The position numbers and the translations under genes are program-made. Shown one piece after another: positions 7,648 to 15,408 of a stretch of DNA of 45,829 nt. The stretch is from Oscillospiraceae bacterium. Lineage in GTDB: Bacteria > Bacillota > Clostridia > Oscillospirales > Acutalibacteraceae. The stretch covers positions 1-45,829 of the forward strand of contig SVPA01000011.1 in the NCBI GenBank assembly GCA_015066085.1, written 5' to 3'. The notes beneath the pieces were generated by a model. That model saw nothing but the letters and a program-made list of their open reading frames with translations, was not told the DNA's origin and searched no databases. How positions within the stretch are numbered: position 1 is the first letter of the stretch; every line of letters starts with the position of its first letter.

Positions 7648-9672
7648 CTAATTTTTTTGAGCGTTAGCCAACATTTTTTCAACCTCGCTCTTAAACCGAG
7701 CGTGCTTGTCTGCCTTTAAAAGCGGGTCGGACAGAATAAGTGCTTTCGCTTGAGCCCCCGCCTCCTTTAAAACCGAAAGGTCGCTTTCAAGGTCGGCAAT
7801 ATGAAGTTCGGGCAGTCCGTGCTGTCGGTTACCAAGAAAATCTCCCGGTCCTCTAAGCGCAAGGTCCTTGTCGGCGATTTCAAAACCGTCTACCGTTTTG
7901 CACATAATTTTAAGCCTGTTTTCCTGAGCCGATTTGCTGTCAGAAACGAGTATACAGGTAGATTCGGCCTCTCCACGACCAATTCTGCCCCTAAGTTGAT
8001 GAAGTCCTGAAAGTCCAAAGCGTTCTGCGTTTTCAATAACCATTATAGCCGCATTAGGCACATCAATTCCAACCTCAATTACGGTAGTCGAAATAAGCAG
8101 GTCGATTTCACCCGCCGCAAAAGAGCGCATAACAAGGTCTTTTTCTTTAGGTTTCATTTTTCCGTGAAGCAGACCTAAACGGTATTCTTTGAAAACTTTT
8201 TCGCTAAGTTCCTTAAAGTACTGCTCTGCAGAGATAAGACCTGTGCTCTCTTCCTCCTCGTCAATAAGAGGGCAGATAATATATCCTTGAAGTCCTTTTT
8301 CTATGTGTTTTTTAATATAGTTGTATATTCTTTCGTGATAAGAAGAAGCGACCGAGTATGTTTTAGTCGTCTGCCGTCCCTTCGGGTATTCGTCAATTAC
8401 CGAAACATCTAAATCTCCGTGCATAATAAGGGCAAGGGTTCGCGGAATGGGGGTAGCCGACATAACAAGCACATGAGGGGAGTTGCCCTTACTCTGAAGA
8501 CGGGCTCTTTGTTCAACGCCGAAACGGTGTTGTTCGTCGGTAATAACAAGTCCTAAATTTTTAAAGTATACATTATCCGAAAGTAAAGCGTGTGTTCCAA
8601 GAACAATCTGAATTTCGCCCTTTTCTAAAGACTCTTTAAGTTGTTCTTTCTTTTTCTTTGTTAAACTTCCCGTTAAAAGAGCAACCTTAATACCGGAGTC
8701 TTTGAAGATTTTTTCAAGGGTTTTAAAATGTTGCTCGGCAAGAATCTCGGTTGGCGCCATCATAGCGGCTTGATATCCGTTTTTAACGGCGCAAAAACAA
8801 CAAGCGGCGGCAACGGCGGTTTTTCCGCTTCCAACATCGCCTTGAACAAGTCGGTTCATTGGTCGGTCGGACGCCATATCTTTGACGGCGTCATTTATAC
8901 AGCGTTTTTGAGCAGAGGTCAATTCAAAGGGGAGCAAAGGATAAAACTCTTTTGAGAAATCTTTTTCCATAACGCAGGGTGTTTTGCCTCTGTTTACGTT
9001 TTTAATAAGCAAAAGCCCCGACTGAAGCATAAACAGTTCCTCAAAAACAAGCCTTTTTCTAGCCAGTTTAAGAGCGGCAGCGCTACTTGGAAAATGAATA
9101 TTTTTAATGGCATATTCTCTGGAGCAAAGCCCGTTTTTCTTTATAATTTCGTCAGGTAAAAACTCCTCGATTTTAACGGCGGTAAGGGCCGTTTTAACCG
9201 CCTTTTCAATAGCCGAACTTGAAAGTCCCGCCGTTTTGCGATAAATAGGGCGGATTATTTCAAACCCCGTCGGTCTTATCTGCGGAGAATTCATGTCAAA
9301 CCTAAAAGACTCAAGCGAAAGTTTTCCGTAAAACAAATATTCCTGTCCAATATGAATTTTTGCCGCATCATATTTGTTGTTAAAAATTGTTACGGTCATA
9401 AAAGCACTTTCGTCTTTTACGGTAAACTTATATAAAACCATATTCTTTCGAATATAGTTTTCTTTAACTTCGCTAACTACGGTTGCCTTAATGCAAACGT
9501 TGCCCATACCGCGAGCCTGTGCAATTGGCGTAACCTTGCTCCAGTCTTCATAATTTCTCGGATAAAAACGCAAAAGGGCGCCGACCGTGTCGATGCCCAG
9601 TTTGCCAAAAAGCAGAGAACGCTTTTCTCCTATCCCTGCTAAATATCTGACTTTATCCAATTCGGTCGCCAT
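7648..9672 (-). CDS. recG: ATP-dependent DNA helicase RecG
   Basis: Helicase of 674 residues that remodels stalled replication forks and Holliday junctions. It has an N-terminal wedge/OB domain, Walker A GDVGSGKT (278-285), the DEQH box (379-382) with HRFGVEQR, motif III SATPIPRT and a C-terminal QLRGRIGRG. The length fits the family. An AGGTTCC ribosome site precedes the ATG, and it starts 24 nt after fakA. An Asp23 protein, FakA and RecG in this order are also neighbours in Bacillus (yloU, yloV, recG region). Confidence 0.97.
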   Translation of the reverse strand: MATELDKVRYLAGIGEKRSLLFGKLGIDTVGALLRFYPRNYEDWSKVTPIAQARGMGNVCIKATVVSEVKENYIRKNMVLYKFTVKDESAFMTVTIFNNKYDAAKIHIGQEYLFYGKLSLESFRFDMNSPQIRPTGFEIIRPIYRKTAGLSSSAIEKAVKTALTAVKIEEFLPDEIIKKNGLCSREYAIKNIHFPSSAAALKLARKRLVFEELFMLQSGLLLIKNVNRGKTPCVMEKDFSKEFYPLLPFELTSAQKRCINDAVKDMASDRPMNRLVQGDVGSGKTAVAAACCFCAVKNGYQAAMMAPTEILAEQHFKTLEKIFKDSGIKVALLTGSLTKKKKEQLKESLEKGEIQIVLGTHALLSDNVYFKNLGLVITDEQHRFGVEQRARLQSKGNSPHVLVMSATPIPRTLALIMHGDLDVSVIDEYPKGRQTTKTYSVASSYHERIYNYIKKHIEKGLQGYIICPLIDEEEESTGLISAEQYFKELSEKVFKEYRLGLLHGKMKPKEKDLVMRSFAAGEIDLLISTTVIEVGIDVPNAAIMVIENAERFGLSGLHQLRGRIGRGEAESTCILVSDSKSAQENRLKIMCKTVDGFEIADKDLALRGPGDFLGNRQHGLPELHIADLESDLSVLKEAGAQAKALILSDPLLKADKHARFKSEVEKMLANAQKN

Positions 9673-9696
9673 AAGGAACCTCCGGATTTAAAATTT

Positions 9697-11370
9697 TTAC
9701 TCAACCGAAATAATGAAGTAATAAACAGGTTGACCGCCGTTAACAAGGGTAACTTCAACCTTGCTTCCAAACTTCTCCTGAATAACATTATAAAGGGTTT
9801 GAGCCTTTCTCTCGCTTACGTCTTCTCCGTAGAAAAGAGTAACATAAGCCGAATCTTTCTTTAAAAGTTGTTTTGTAAGTTTAACAAGACAGGCTTCAAG
9901 ACTCGTTTCGGTAAAGGTAATTTTGCCGTTGTTAAGGGCAAGAAGTTCGCCCTCTTTAATCTTTTTGCCGTCAAATTCAGAGTCACGTGCGGCAAAGGTA
10001 ATCTGACCCGTACCGACTTGATTTATTGCGTTATTCATTGCAATAGCATTGTCGTTTGCCGAAGCGTCGGGGTCAAAGTTTAACATCGCCGTAATTCCCT
10101 GAGGAATAGTTCTTGTGTGAATAACAATAACATTACGGGTTGCAAGACGGATTGTCTGCTCTGCTGCCATAATAATATTTTTGTTATTGGGGAAAACAAA
10201 AACAGTTTCGGCAGGTGTGGATTCAACCGCTCTTAAAATGTCGTCGGTAGACGGATTCATAGTCTGACCGCCGCTTACAACAATATCAGCGCCGAGGTCT
10301 GCAAAAAGGGTTGCAAGACCTTCTCCTGCGGCAACCGAAACAAAACCGAAAGACTTTTCGGGGGCTACCGACTTAATAGGCTCGGTGCGGTCGGCATTCT
10401 GAGCGGTTTTTTTAGCCTCTTTCTTTGCCTGCTCGTGCTGTTCAGCCATATTTTCAATTTTAAGTTTAACAAGCGCACCAAAGGTGAGTGCTTTTTCAAT
10501 AGCGTTTCCGGGGTGGTCGGTATGAACGTGAACCTTAATTATTTCTTCGTCATCAACCACAACAACACAGTCGCCGATAGACTCAAGGTATGAACGAAGT
10601 TCAGAGGGCTCTTTGTCGCAGTCTTCTGCACGATTTACTATAAATTCGGTGCAGTAGGGGAAGTTAATATCAAACTCCTCAAGTTCTCCTGCTGCGTTTC
10701 TAACGGTGGGCTGACTGCTTTCTTCTTGCTGCTCGGGGGCGGCGTTTGAAAGTTCAATCATAACGCCGTCTTTGAGTACCGAGTACATACCCTCAAGAAT
10801 AACAACAAAACCTTGACCGCCTGCATCTACAACACCCGCTTTTTTAAGAACGGGAAGCATTTCGGGGGTCTGGGCAAGAGCCTCTTTAGCGCCCTGTAAA
10901 GCGGCGGCGAAAACCTCAAGAGTATCTTTTCCCTCGTTAAAGGCGTTTTCGGCATATTCCGAAGCAACTCTCGAAACGGTAAGAATTGTGCCCTCTGTGG
11001 GCTTCATAACCGCTTTATAAGCGGCTTCAACGCCAAGTTTAAAAGCATCGGTAAGGTTCTCGGGTGTAATCTCCTGTGCACCCTTAAATCCTTTTGAAAA
11101 ACCTCTGAAAAGCAAGGAGGTAATTACACCTGAATTTCCTCTTGCTCCACGAAGTAAAGCCGAAGCGGCAATTTTAGCAACCTCGCCGACAGTCTCGCCG
11201 TCAATACGGGCGAGTTCTCTTGCGGCGTTGCCGATACTCATAGACATATTTGTACCTGTGTCACCGTCGGGAACAGGGAATACGTTAAGGTCATCAACCG
11301 CCTTCTTTTGATTGGCGATATTATTTGCACCAGAAATTATTGCATCACGCAGTATGTTTCCGTTAAACAT
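9697..11370 (-). CDS. fakA: FakA-type fatty acid kinase subunit (DAK2 domain)
   Basis: Protein of 557 residues. Its N-terminal DAK2 kinase domain has NVFPVPDGDTGTNM (about 29-42), RGARGNSGV and AGGQGF motifs. The C-terminal half matches the FakA/YloV extension that works with a DegV-type FakB to phosphorylate exogenous fatty acids; no fakB is in the window. The start is ATG at 11370, with AGGAGTG 8 nt upstream. An in-frame start 27 nt earlier lacks a ribosome site. It follows an Asp23 gene, the usual partner in Firmicutes. Confidence 0.92.
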   Translation of the reverse strand: MFNGNILRDAIISGANNIANQKKAVDDLNVFPVPDGDTGTNMSMSIGNAARELARIDGETVGEVAKIAASALLRGARGNSGVITSLLFRGFSKGFKGAQEITPENLTDAFKLGVEAAYKAVMKPTEGTILTVSRVASEYAENAFNEGKDTLEVFAAALQGAKEALAQTPEMLPVLKKAGVVDAGGQGFVVILEGMYSVLKDGVMIELSNAAPEQQEESSQPTVRNAAGELEEFDINFPYCTEFIVNRAEDCDKEPSELRSYLESIGDCVVVVDDEEIIKVHVHTDHPGNAIEKALTFGALVKLKIENMAEQHEQAKKEAKKTAQNADRTEPIKSVAPEKSFGFVSVAAGEGLATLFADLGADIVVSGGQTMNPSTDDILRAVESTPAETVFVFPNNKNIIMAAEQTIRLATRNVIVIHTRTIPQGITAMLNFDPDASANDNAIAMNNAINQVGTGQITFAARDSEFDGKKIKEGELLALNNGKITFTETSLEACLVKLTKQLLKKDSAYVTLFYGEDVSERKAQTLYNVIQEKFGSKVEVTLVNGGQPVYYFIISVE

Positions 11371-11438
11371 TAAAACACTCCTTATAAAAACGCGCATTAA
11401 GGGCGCAAAATAGCAAGGGGGTAGCCAAACGCCCTCAA

Positions 11439-11789
11439 TTAATCTTTAATTCCGTCAACCTTAACGGTAACCTTGTTAACCTTGATTCCGGTTGCCTCGG
11501 TAACGGTGTAGTGAACCTTGTGAACTATGCTTTGAGCAATAGCATTGATGTTCATTCCATAGGACACAATAATGTGAAGTTCGATATTTATATTGTCGGC
11601 ATTACCACGAATTATGATACCGCGGTTAAGGTTTTCCTTTTTGGAAAGAAGACTTGTAAGTTTTTGTTTTCCTCCGCTCGGAACCATTCCGACAACACCG
11701 AAGCAGGAGGTAACCGCTTCGCCTATAAGTTTTTGAAGATAGTTTTCGGAAAGATGAATTTTGCCAAGTCTTGTTTCGTAAGATATCAT
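11439..11789 (-). CDS. Asp23/Gls24 family protein (YloU-like)
   Basis: Small protein of 116 residues matching the Asp23/Gls24 family: GKIHLSENYLQKLIGEA at the N-terminus, a central hydrophobic beta segment and a conserved VNKVTVKVDGI end. Members are linked to envelope homeostasis and alkaline or wall stress; the YloU-type members sit next to fakA, as here. CCGGAGGACT is a strong ribosome site. It is probably cotranscribed with the lipoprotein upstream (18-nt gap) and fakA downstream. Confidence 0.9.
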   Translation of the reverse strand: MISYETRLGKIHLSENYLQKLIGEAVTSCFGVVGMVPSGGKQKLTSLLSKKENLNRGIIIRGNADNINIELHIIVSYGMNINAIAQSIVHKVHYTVTEATGIKVNKVTVKVDGIKD

Positions 11790-11807
11790 TATATAGTCCT
11801 CCGGAAA

Positions 11808-13385
11808 TTATTTTGTTACTTTATATTTATCCAACCAAAGGAAAATGTCGCAACTTGAAATGTTTTCAACGCTCTCAACTCGGTTGGAATAAAATGCAAT
11901 AGAATTTCTGTAAACAAGGGGGATTACAGGCATTGAGGCAAGCAGTGCGGAAGCCACATCGGCTGAAGTGTTCTCGCCGGATAAAAATCCCTTGACAACT
12001 GAAACATATGAAGTTTCCGTAATATAAGATTCGCTTGACTCTTCGGAGTTTTCGTCTCCTCGAGCATCAACCATTCCGTAGGCGGCCGATTTGCCTTTTA
12101 TAACAAGCGGACTTATATCCATGTTAGGAAGAAGTTTAATTTCTCCAAGATAAAGTTGGAAATAGCCGTTTTTAAGATTGCTGTAATACTGCGAACTGCT
12201 AACGGCGTTAATTTGGATTTTAATACCCGCAGCCTTAAGTTGCGAGGCAATAAGTTCTGCCACTGCAACCTTTTCGGTATTTTCCTTGTTTACCATAAGG
12301 GAAAGTTCTAAAATTTTGCCCGACGAATTTTCGTAATATCCGTCTGCATTTAATATATTATAACCTATATTTCCCAAATTCTCAACAGATATTTTTAAAT
12401 CTGCCGAACTTTGCATAGTCTGAAAGCCCGAAACTTCCTTCCAAACGGGGTGAAAAAAACCATTTGCGGGGGTTGCGTTTGAATAAAAAGCCTTCTCGGC
12501 AATCTGACTTCTCGATACCGCCGAGGAAAGAATGTAACGAAGCGTTGCGGAGTTTAAAGGCTGATAATTGTGGTTTATTCCGATATAAACAAGATTATTC
12601 AGGTTAACCGACGCCTTTTTACCGCTCATTCTTATAATATCGTTGTCAACCGTTTGCGTATAGTATAAATCGGTTGCACCGACTTCAACATAGTGGGTCA
12701 TTGACTCGTTATCGGGAGCGTTTATAAGATTGATTTTGGTAATTGAGGTAATTTTGTTAAAATAGGTTTCGTTTGGAACTAAGGATTCGTCTTCGCTGCC
12801 GAAAACAAAGGGTCCGCAACCTATTGGGACAAGTTCAACGTTGTCTTCGTTTTTAAGATTGTCCGACCCCGTTTTTATAATGGGGAAGGTAAGAAGATTT
12901 GTAAAATAAGGGTCGTTTTGTTTAAGGGTAAAAACAACCGTAACGCTGTCTAAAGCGGAAACGCTTTCAACCTCGTAAAAGTAGGGGGAGAAGCGTTCGC
13001 TTTTCTTAGCGAGATTGTATGAATACACAACATCGTCTGCGCTGACTTTGGTGTTGTCTGAAAAAACAGCGTCACGCAGAGTCACGGTGCAAACCTTGTC
13101 CTTTATACTTGCCGATTTAGCAATAACCGGCAACGGTTCAAAATTATTATCAACCTTAAAAAGAGGCTCAAAAAGCAAATATGCAAGTTCTGCGTTAAGT
13201 TTGCTTATTGTTTTATAAGGATTCATTGTGTCATTGGCGCAGTAGAGAAGTTGCAAACTCTGGGTTACCGTAAACTGTTCGTCGTTTTCGTAAGAATCGT
13301 TTGAACTGTTGTTGTCGGTGGAAGAACAACCGGCAAGAGCAAGAAAAACTACCGCCATAAAAATTGCAAGAAATTTTTTTAACAT
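11808..13385 (-). CDS. ABC transporter substrate-binding lipoprotein (SBP family 5)
   Basis: Secreted lipoprotein of 525 residues. A signal peptide ends in the lipobox LALAGC, so C20 is the lipidated residue, followed by an Asn/Ser-rich linker. The mature part has the SBP_bac_5 layout (early NPYKTISKLNAELAYLLFEPL, then VTLRDAVFSDNTKVSADDVVYS), typical of oligopeptide or nickel binding proteins. No permease or ATPase genes adjoin it, so it either shares a transporter encoded elsewhere or acts in sensing. It sits between ymdB and the Asp23 gene on one strand, an unusual place for a binding protein. Confidence 0.88.
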   Translation of the reverse strand: MLKKFLAIFMAVVFLALAGCSSTDNNSSNDSYENDEQFTVTQSLQLLYCANDTMNPYKTISKLNAELAYLLFEPLFKVDNNFEPLPVIAKSASIKDKVCTVTLRDAVFSDNTKVSADDVVYSYNLAKKSERFSPYFYEVESVSALDSVTVVFTLKQNDPYFTNLLTFPIIKTGSDNLKNEDNVELVPIGCGPFVFGSEDESLVPNETYFNKITSITKINLINAPDNESMTHYVEVGATDLYYTQTVDNDIIRMSGKKASVNLNNLVYIGINHNYQPLNSATLRYILSSAVSRSQIAEKAFYSNATPANGFFHPVWKEVSGFQTMQSSADLKISVENLGNIGYNILNADGYYENSSGKILELSLMVNKENTEKVAVAELIASQLKAAGIKIQINAVSSSQYYSNLKNGYFQLYLGEIKLLPNMDISPLVIKGKSAAYGMVDARGDENSEESSESYITETSYVSVVKGFLSGENTSADVASALLASMPVIPLVYRNSIAFYSNRVESVENISSCDIFLWLDKYKVTK

Positions 13386-13415
13386 ATTGTTAAATACTCC
13401 AAAATGTTATTAAGT

Positions 13416-14195
13416 TTAATATTTTACGGTTTTGATGTCTAGGGTTTTACCCGTTTTACTGTCTACCTCAAGAAGAATACCTTCAAGTCGGCACTCGCCC
13501 TCGGCAAATATAAATCTGCCCTGTCCGCCGTTTTTTAAGCGGTCTATTATAACAGAAGGTTCAACCCCAAGCACACTGTTTATAGGGCCCGACATACCAA
13601 GGTCGGTAATATATCCCGTGCCGAGAGGCAGTATTTGTGCGTCATTGGTCTGAACATGTGTGTGAGTACCGAACACTGCCGAAACCTTGCCGTCAAGGTA
13701 GAAACCGAGGGCTCTTTTTTCGCTTGTTGCCTCGGCGTGAAAATCAACAAGTATTATGTTCGCACCGTCATTTTTCGCTTTCTCAATCAGCCTGTCGGCG
13801 CAAATAAAGGGATTTTCCGCCTTGTGCATATCAAGATAAACCTGTCCAAGCAGATTTATAACCGCAACCCTGGTATGCCCCATATCTACAAGACAGTACC
13901 CTTTACCAAATTCTGCAAGAGGCATATTGTCGGGGCGAAGAAGATATTCGTTCGAGTCGAGTACAGGACGGATATCTTTTCTGCTTAAGGTGTGGTTTCC
14001 GCCCGTTATAACATCAGCCCCTGCTCCGAAAATCAGGTCAGCACTCGGCGCAGAAATTCCGTTTGAAGAGGCGGAATTCTCTCCGTTTATAACGGTTAGG
14101 TCAACCGAAAGTTGTTTTTTTAAACGGGGAAGATTTTTAAGCAGGGCTTCACACCCAACCTCTCCGCAAACATCACCGAGCACAAGTATCTTCAA
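13416..14195 (-). CDS. ymdB: YmdB-type metallophosphoesterase
   Basis: Protein of 259 residues of the YmdB family (TIGR00282), binuclear metal phosphodiesterases acting on cyclic nucleotides and affecting biofilm and RNA decay in Bacillus. Metal-site motifs are present: GDVCGE (D8), NGEN (38-41), GGNH (65-68), a later FHAEATSEK and GTHTHVQT. I chose TTG at 14195 because GGGCGGTG lies about 6 nt upstream and the protein then starts directly with KILVLGD; an ATG 27 nt earlier has no ribosome site. It is the first gene after the promoter at 14227-14255. Confidence 0.93.
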   Translation of the reverse strand: MKILVLGDVCGEVGCEALLKNLPRLKKQLSVDLTVINGENSASSNGISAPSADLIFGAGADVITGGNHTLSRKDIRPVLDSNEYLLRPDNMPLAEFGKGYCLVDMGHTRVAVINLLGQVYLDMHKAENPFICADRLIEKAKNDGANIILVDFHAEATSEKRALGFYLDGKVSAVFGTHTHVQTNDAQILPLGTGYITDLGMSGPINSVLGVEPSVIIDRLKNGGQGRFIFAEGECRLEGILLEVDSKTGKTLDIKTVKY

Positions 14196-14226
14196 GTTTT
14201 CACCGCCCAAAATTTCATACATAATT

Positions 14227-14255
14227 ATTATACTATAATAATAGATTTTTTTCAA
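14227..14255 (-). promoter_or_regulatory. promoter of ymdB and the minus-strand cluster
   Basis: On the minus strand: TTGAAA (-35, 14250-14255), 17 nt, TATAAT (-10, 14227-14232). It may drive ymdB through recG, since the gaps downstream are short and no terminator is seen among them. Confidence 0.72.
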
Positions 14256-14375
14256 TCAAAAGATTAAAACTAACCAAAAACATCTCGTCCGCATAGGATA
14301 TAACAAAAAGATGATTAAAACATAAAAGGAATGGCAAAAATATTAACACAAAGTTTTTTCAGGGTGTGAAAAGAA

Positions 14376-14723
14376 ATGACAGTAAAACGCGGAGATATAT
14401 ATTATGCTGATTTGAGCCCCGTTATCGGCTCTGAACAGGGCGGAGTCCGACCGGTACTTATAATTCAGAATGATATAGGAAACAAATACAGTCCAACCGT
14501 TATCGCGGCGGCAATAACAAGTCAAAAGGATAAAACCAAACTTCCGACTCATATTCAGGTCAATGCTTCGGGTTGCGGACTTGCAAAGGATTCTATCGTT
14601 CTTTTAGAACAGGTCAGAACCATCGACAAACAAAGACTTAAAGAGAAAATGGGCACACTTGATGTATCCTCTATGGACAGGGTCAATAAAGCGCTTACCG
14701 TAAGTTTCGGCCTTTCTTCCTAA
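14376..14723 (+). CDS. mazF: MazF/NdoA family mRNA interferase toxin
   Basis: Ribonuclease toxin of 115 residues matching Firmicutes MazF/EndoA from [19 protein letters not shown] to the end. The catalytic residues reported for Bacillus MazF align as R25 (GGVRPV) and T48 (AAITSQ). In Bacillus the antitoxin gene lies immediately upstream. Here the 120 bp between it and the divergent ymdB holds no antitoxin-sized frame, and a terminator follows. The ribosome site is weak (AGGGTG about 12 nt before ATG). It may be an orphan toxin or be controlled by an antitoxin encoded elsewhere. Confidence 0.93.
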   Translation: MTVKRGDIYYADLSPVIGSEQGGVRPVLIIQNDIGNKYSPTVIAAAITSQKDKTKLPTHIQVNASGCGLAKDSIVLLEQVRTIDKQRLKEKMGTLDVSSMDRVNKALTVSFGLSS

Positions 14724-14745
14724 ACTGTATTTTTGGCGAAAAAGT

Positions 14746-14787
14746 AAAAGACTTCCCGACACCAAAGGTCGTCGGGAAGTCTTTTTG
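14746..14787. terminator. bidirectional intrinsic terminator
   Basis: A stem of at least 13 bp (AAAAGACTTCCCGAC at 14746-14760 with 14771-14785), a 10-nt loop, then a T-run. It is shared by the convergent mazF and tspO. Confidence 0.92.
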
Positions 14788-14789
14788 TA

Positions 14790-15266
14790 TCAGTTAAGAA
14801 CGGCAACGCCAATGTTAAGATATGTCGCAAAAAGGAGCCACAAAATGTATGGAACCAAAAGCCAGAAAGCAGGTTCGTAAAGAGCCTTGAATTTAATGGC
14901 AGTAATACCGACCAGAGCGACAAGAACAAGAATTACAACAACGCTTACCCAGTATGCGGAAAAACGGAAGAAAATAATCGGCCAGATAAAGTTAACCGCC
15001 AACTGAAGTGCATAGAAAAATAAAGCCTCGCCCTTTTCTTTGTCCTGACCCTTTACTTCTTCAACAATAAGATACGAAGCAATTCCCATAAGTGCGTAGA
15101 GAATAATCCAGACAATAGGAAAAACAATTCCCGGGGGAGAAAGGGGCGGTTGATTATAACTTCGGTAGGTTTCGCCGATATTTCCTGTCAGCAGCGCCGA
15201 AGCCGCACCGACTGCTTCGGGAATAAGAATGGCTATAATAAGCCGTTTTAAATTAATAGGTTTCAT
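14790..15266 (-). CDS. tspO: TspO/MBR family protein
   Basis: Five-helix membrane protein of 158 residues of the tryptophan-rich TspO/translocator family, which binds porphyrins and related ligands. Hallmarks are PPLSPPGIVFPIVW, LYALMGIASYL, LNFIWP-like AVNFIWPIIFF and PYILWLLFATYLN near the end. A GAGGTGG ribosome site precedes the ATG. It stands alone, convergent with mazF and divergent from pcrA. A physiological role here cannot be inferred beyond tetrapyrrole or stress links known for the family. Confidence 0.95.
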   Translation of the reverse strand: MKPINLKRLIIAILIPEAVGAASALLTGNIGETYRSYNQPPLSPPGIVFPIVWIILYALMGIASYLIVEEVKGQDKEKGEALFFYALQLAVNFIWPIIFFRFSAYWVSVVVILVLVALVGITAIKFKALYEPAFWLLVPYILWLLFATYLNIGVAVLN

Positions 15267-15347
15267 AAAACCACCTCAAGTTAATTATATGAAAAATTTA
15301 ATGCCGATATACTATGGCAAAAGGGTATGTTTTTTAATATTTTATGA

Positions 15348-15376
15348 TTGATTAAAATGAAATAATACAGTATAAT
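15348..15376 (+). promoter_or_regulatory. promoter of pcrA
   Basis: TTGATT (-35, 15348-15353), 17 nt, TATAAT (-10, 15371-15376), about 30 nt before the pcrA start. No LexA-like inverted repeat is seen in it. Confidence 0.75.
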
Positions 15377-15408
15377 GTAATTTGTAAAAATATGTTTAAG
15401 GAAAAATT

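Noticed and set aside
14343-14552. A minus-strand frame opposite mazF as a possible antisense antitoxin
   Set aside because: It has no resemblance to MazE, no ribosome site, and overlaps conserved mazF codons.
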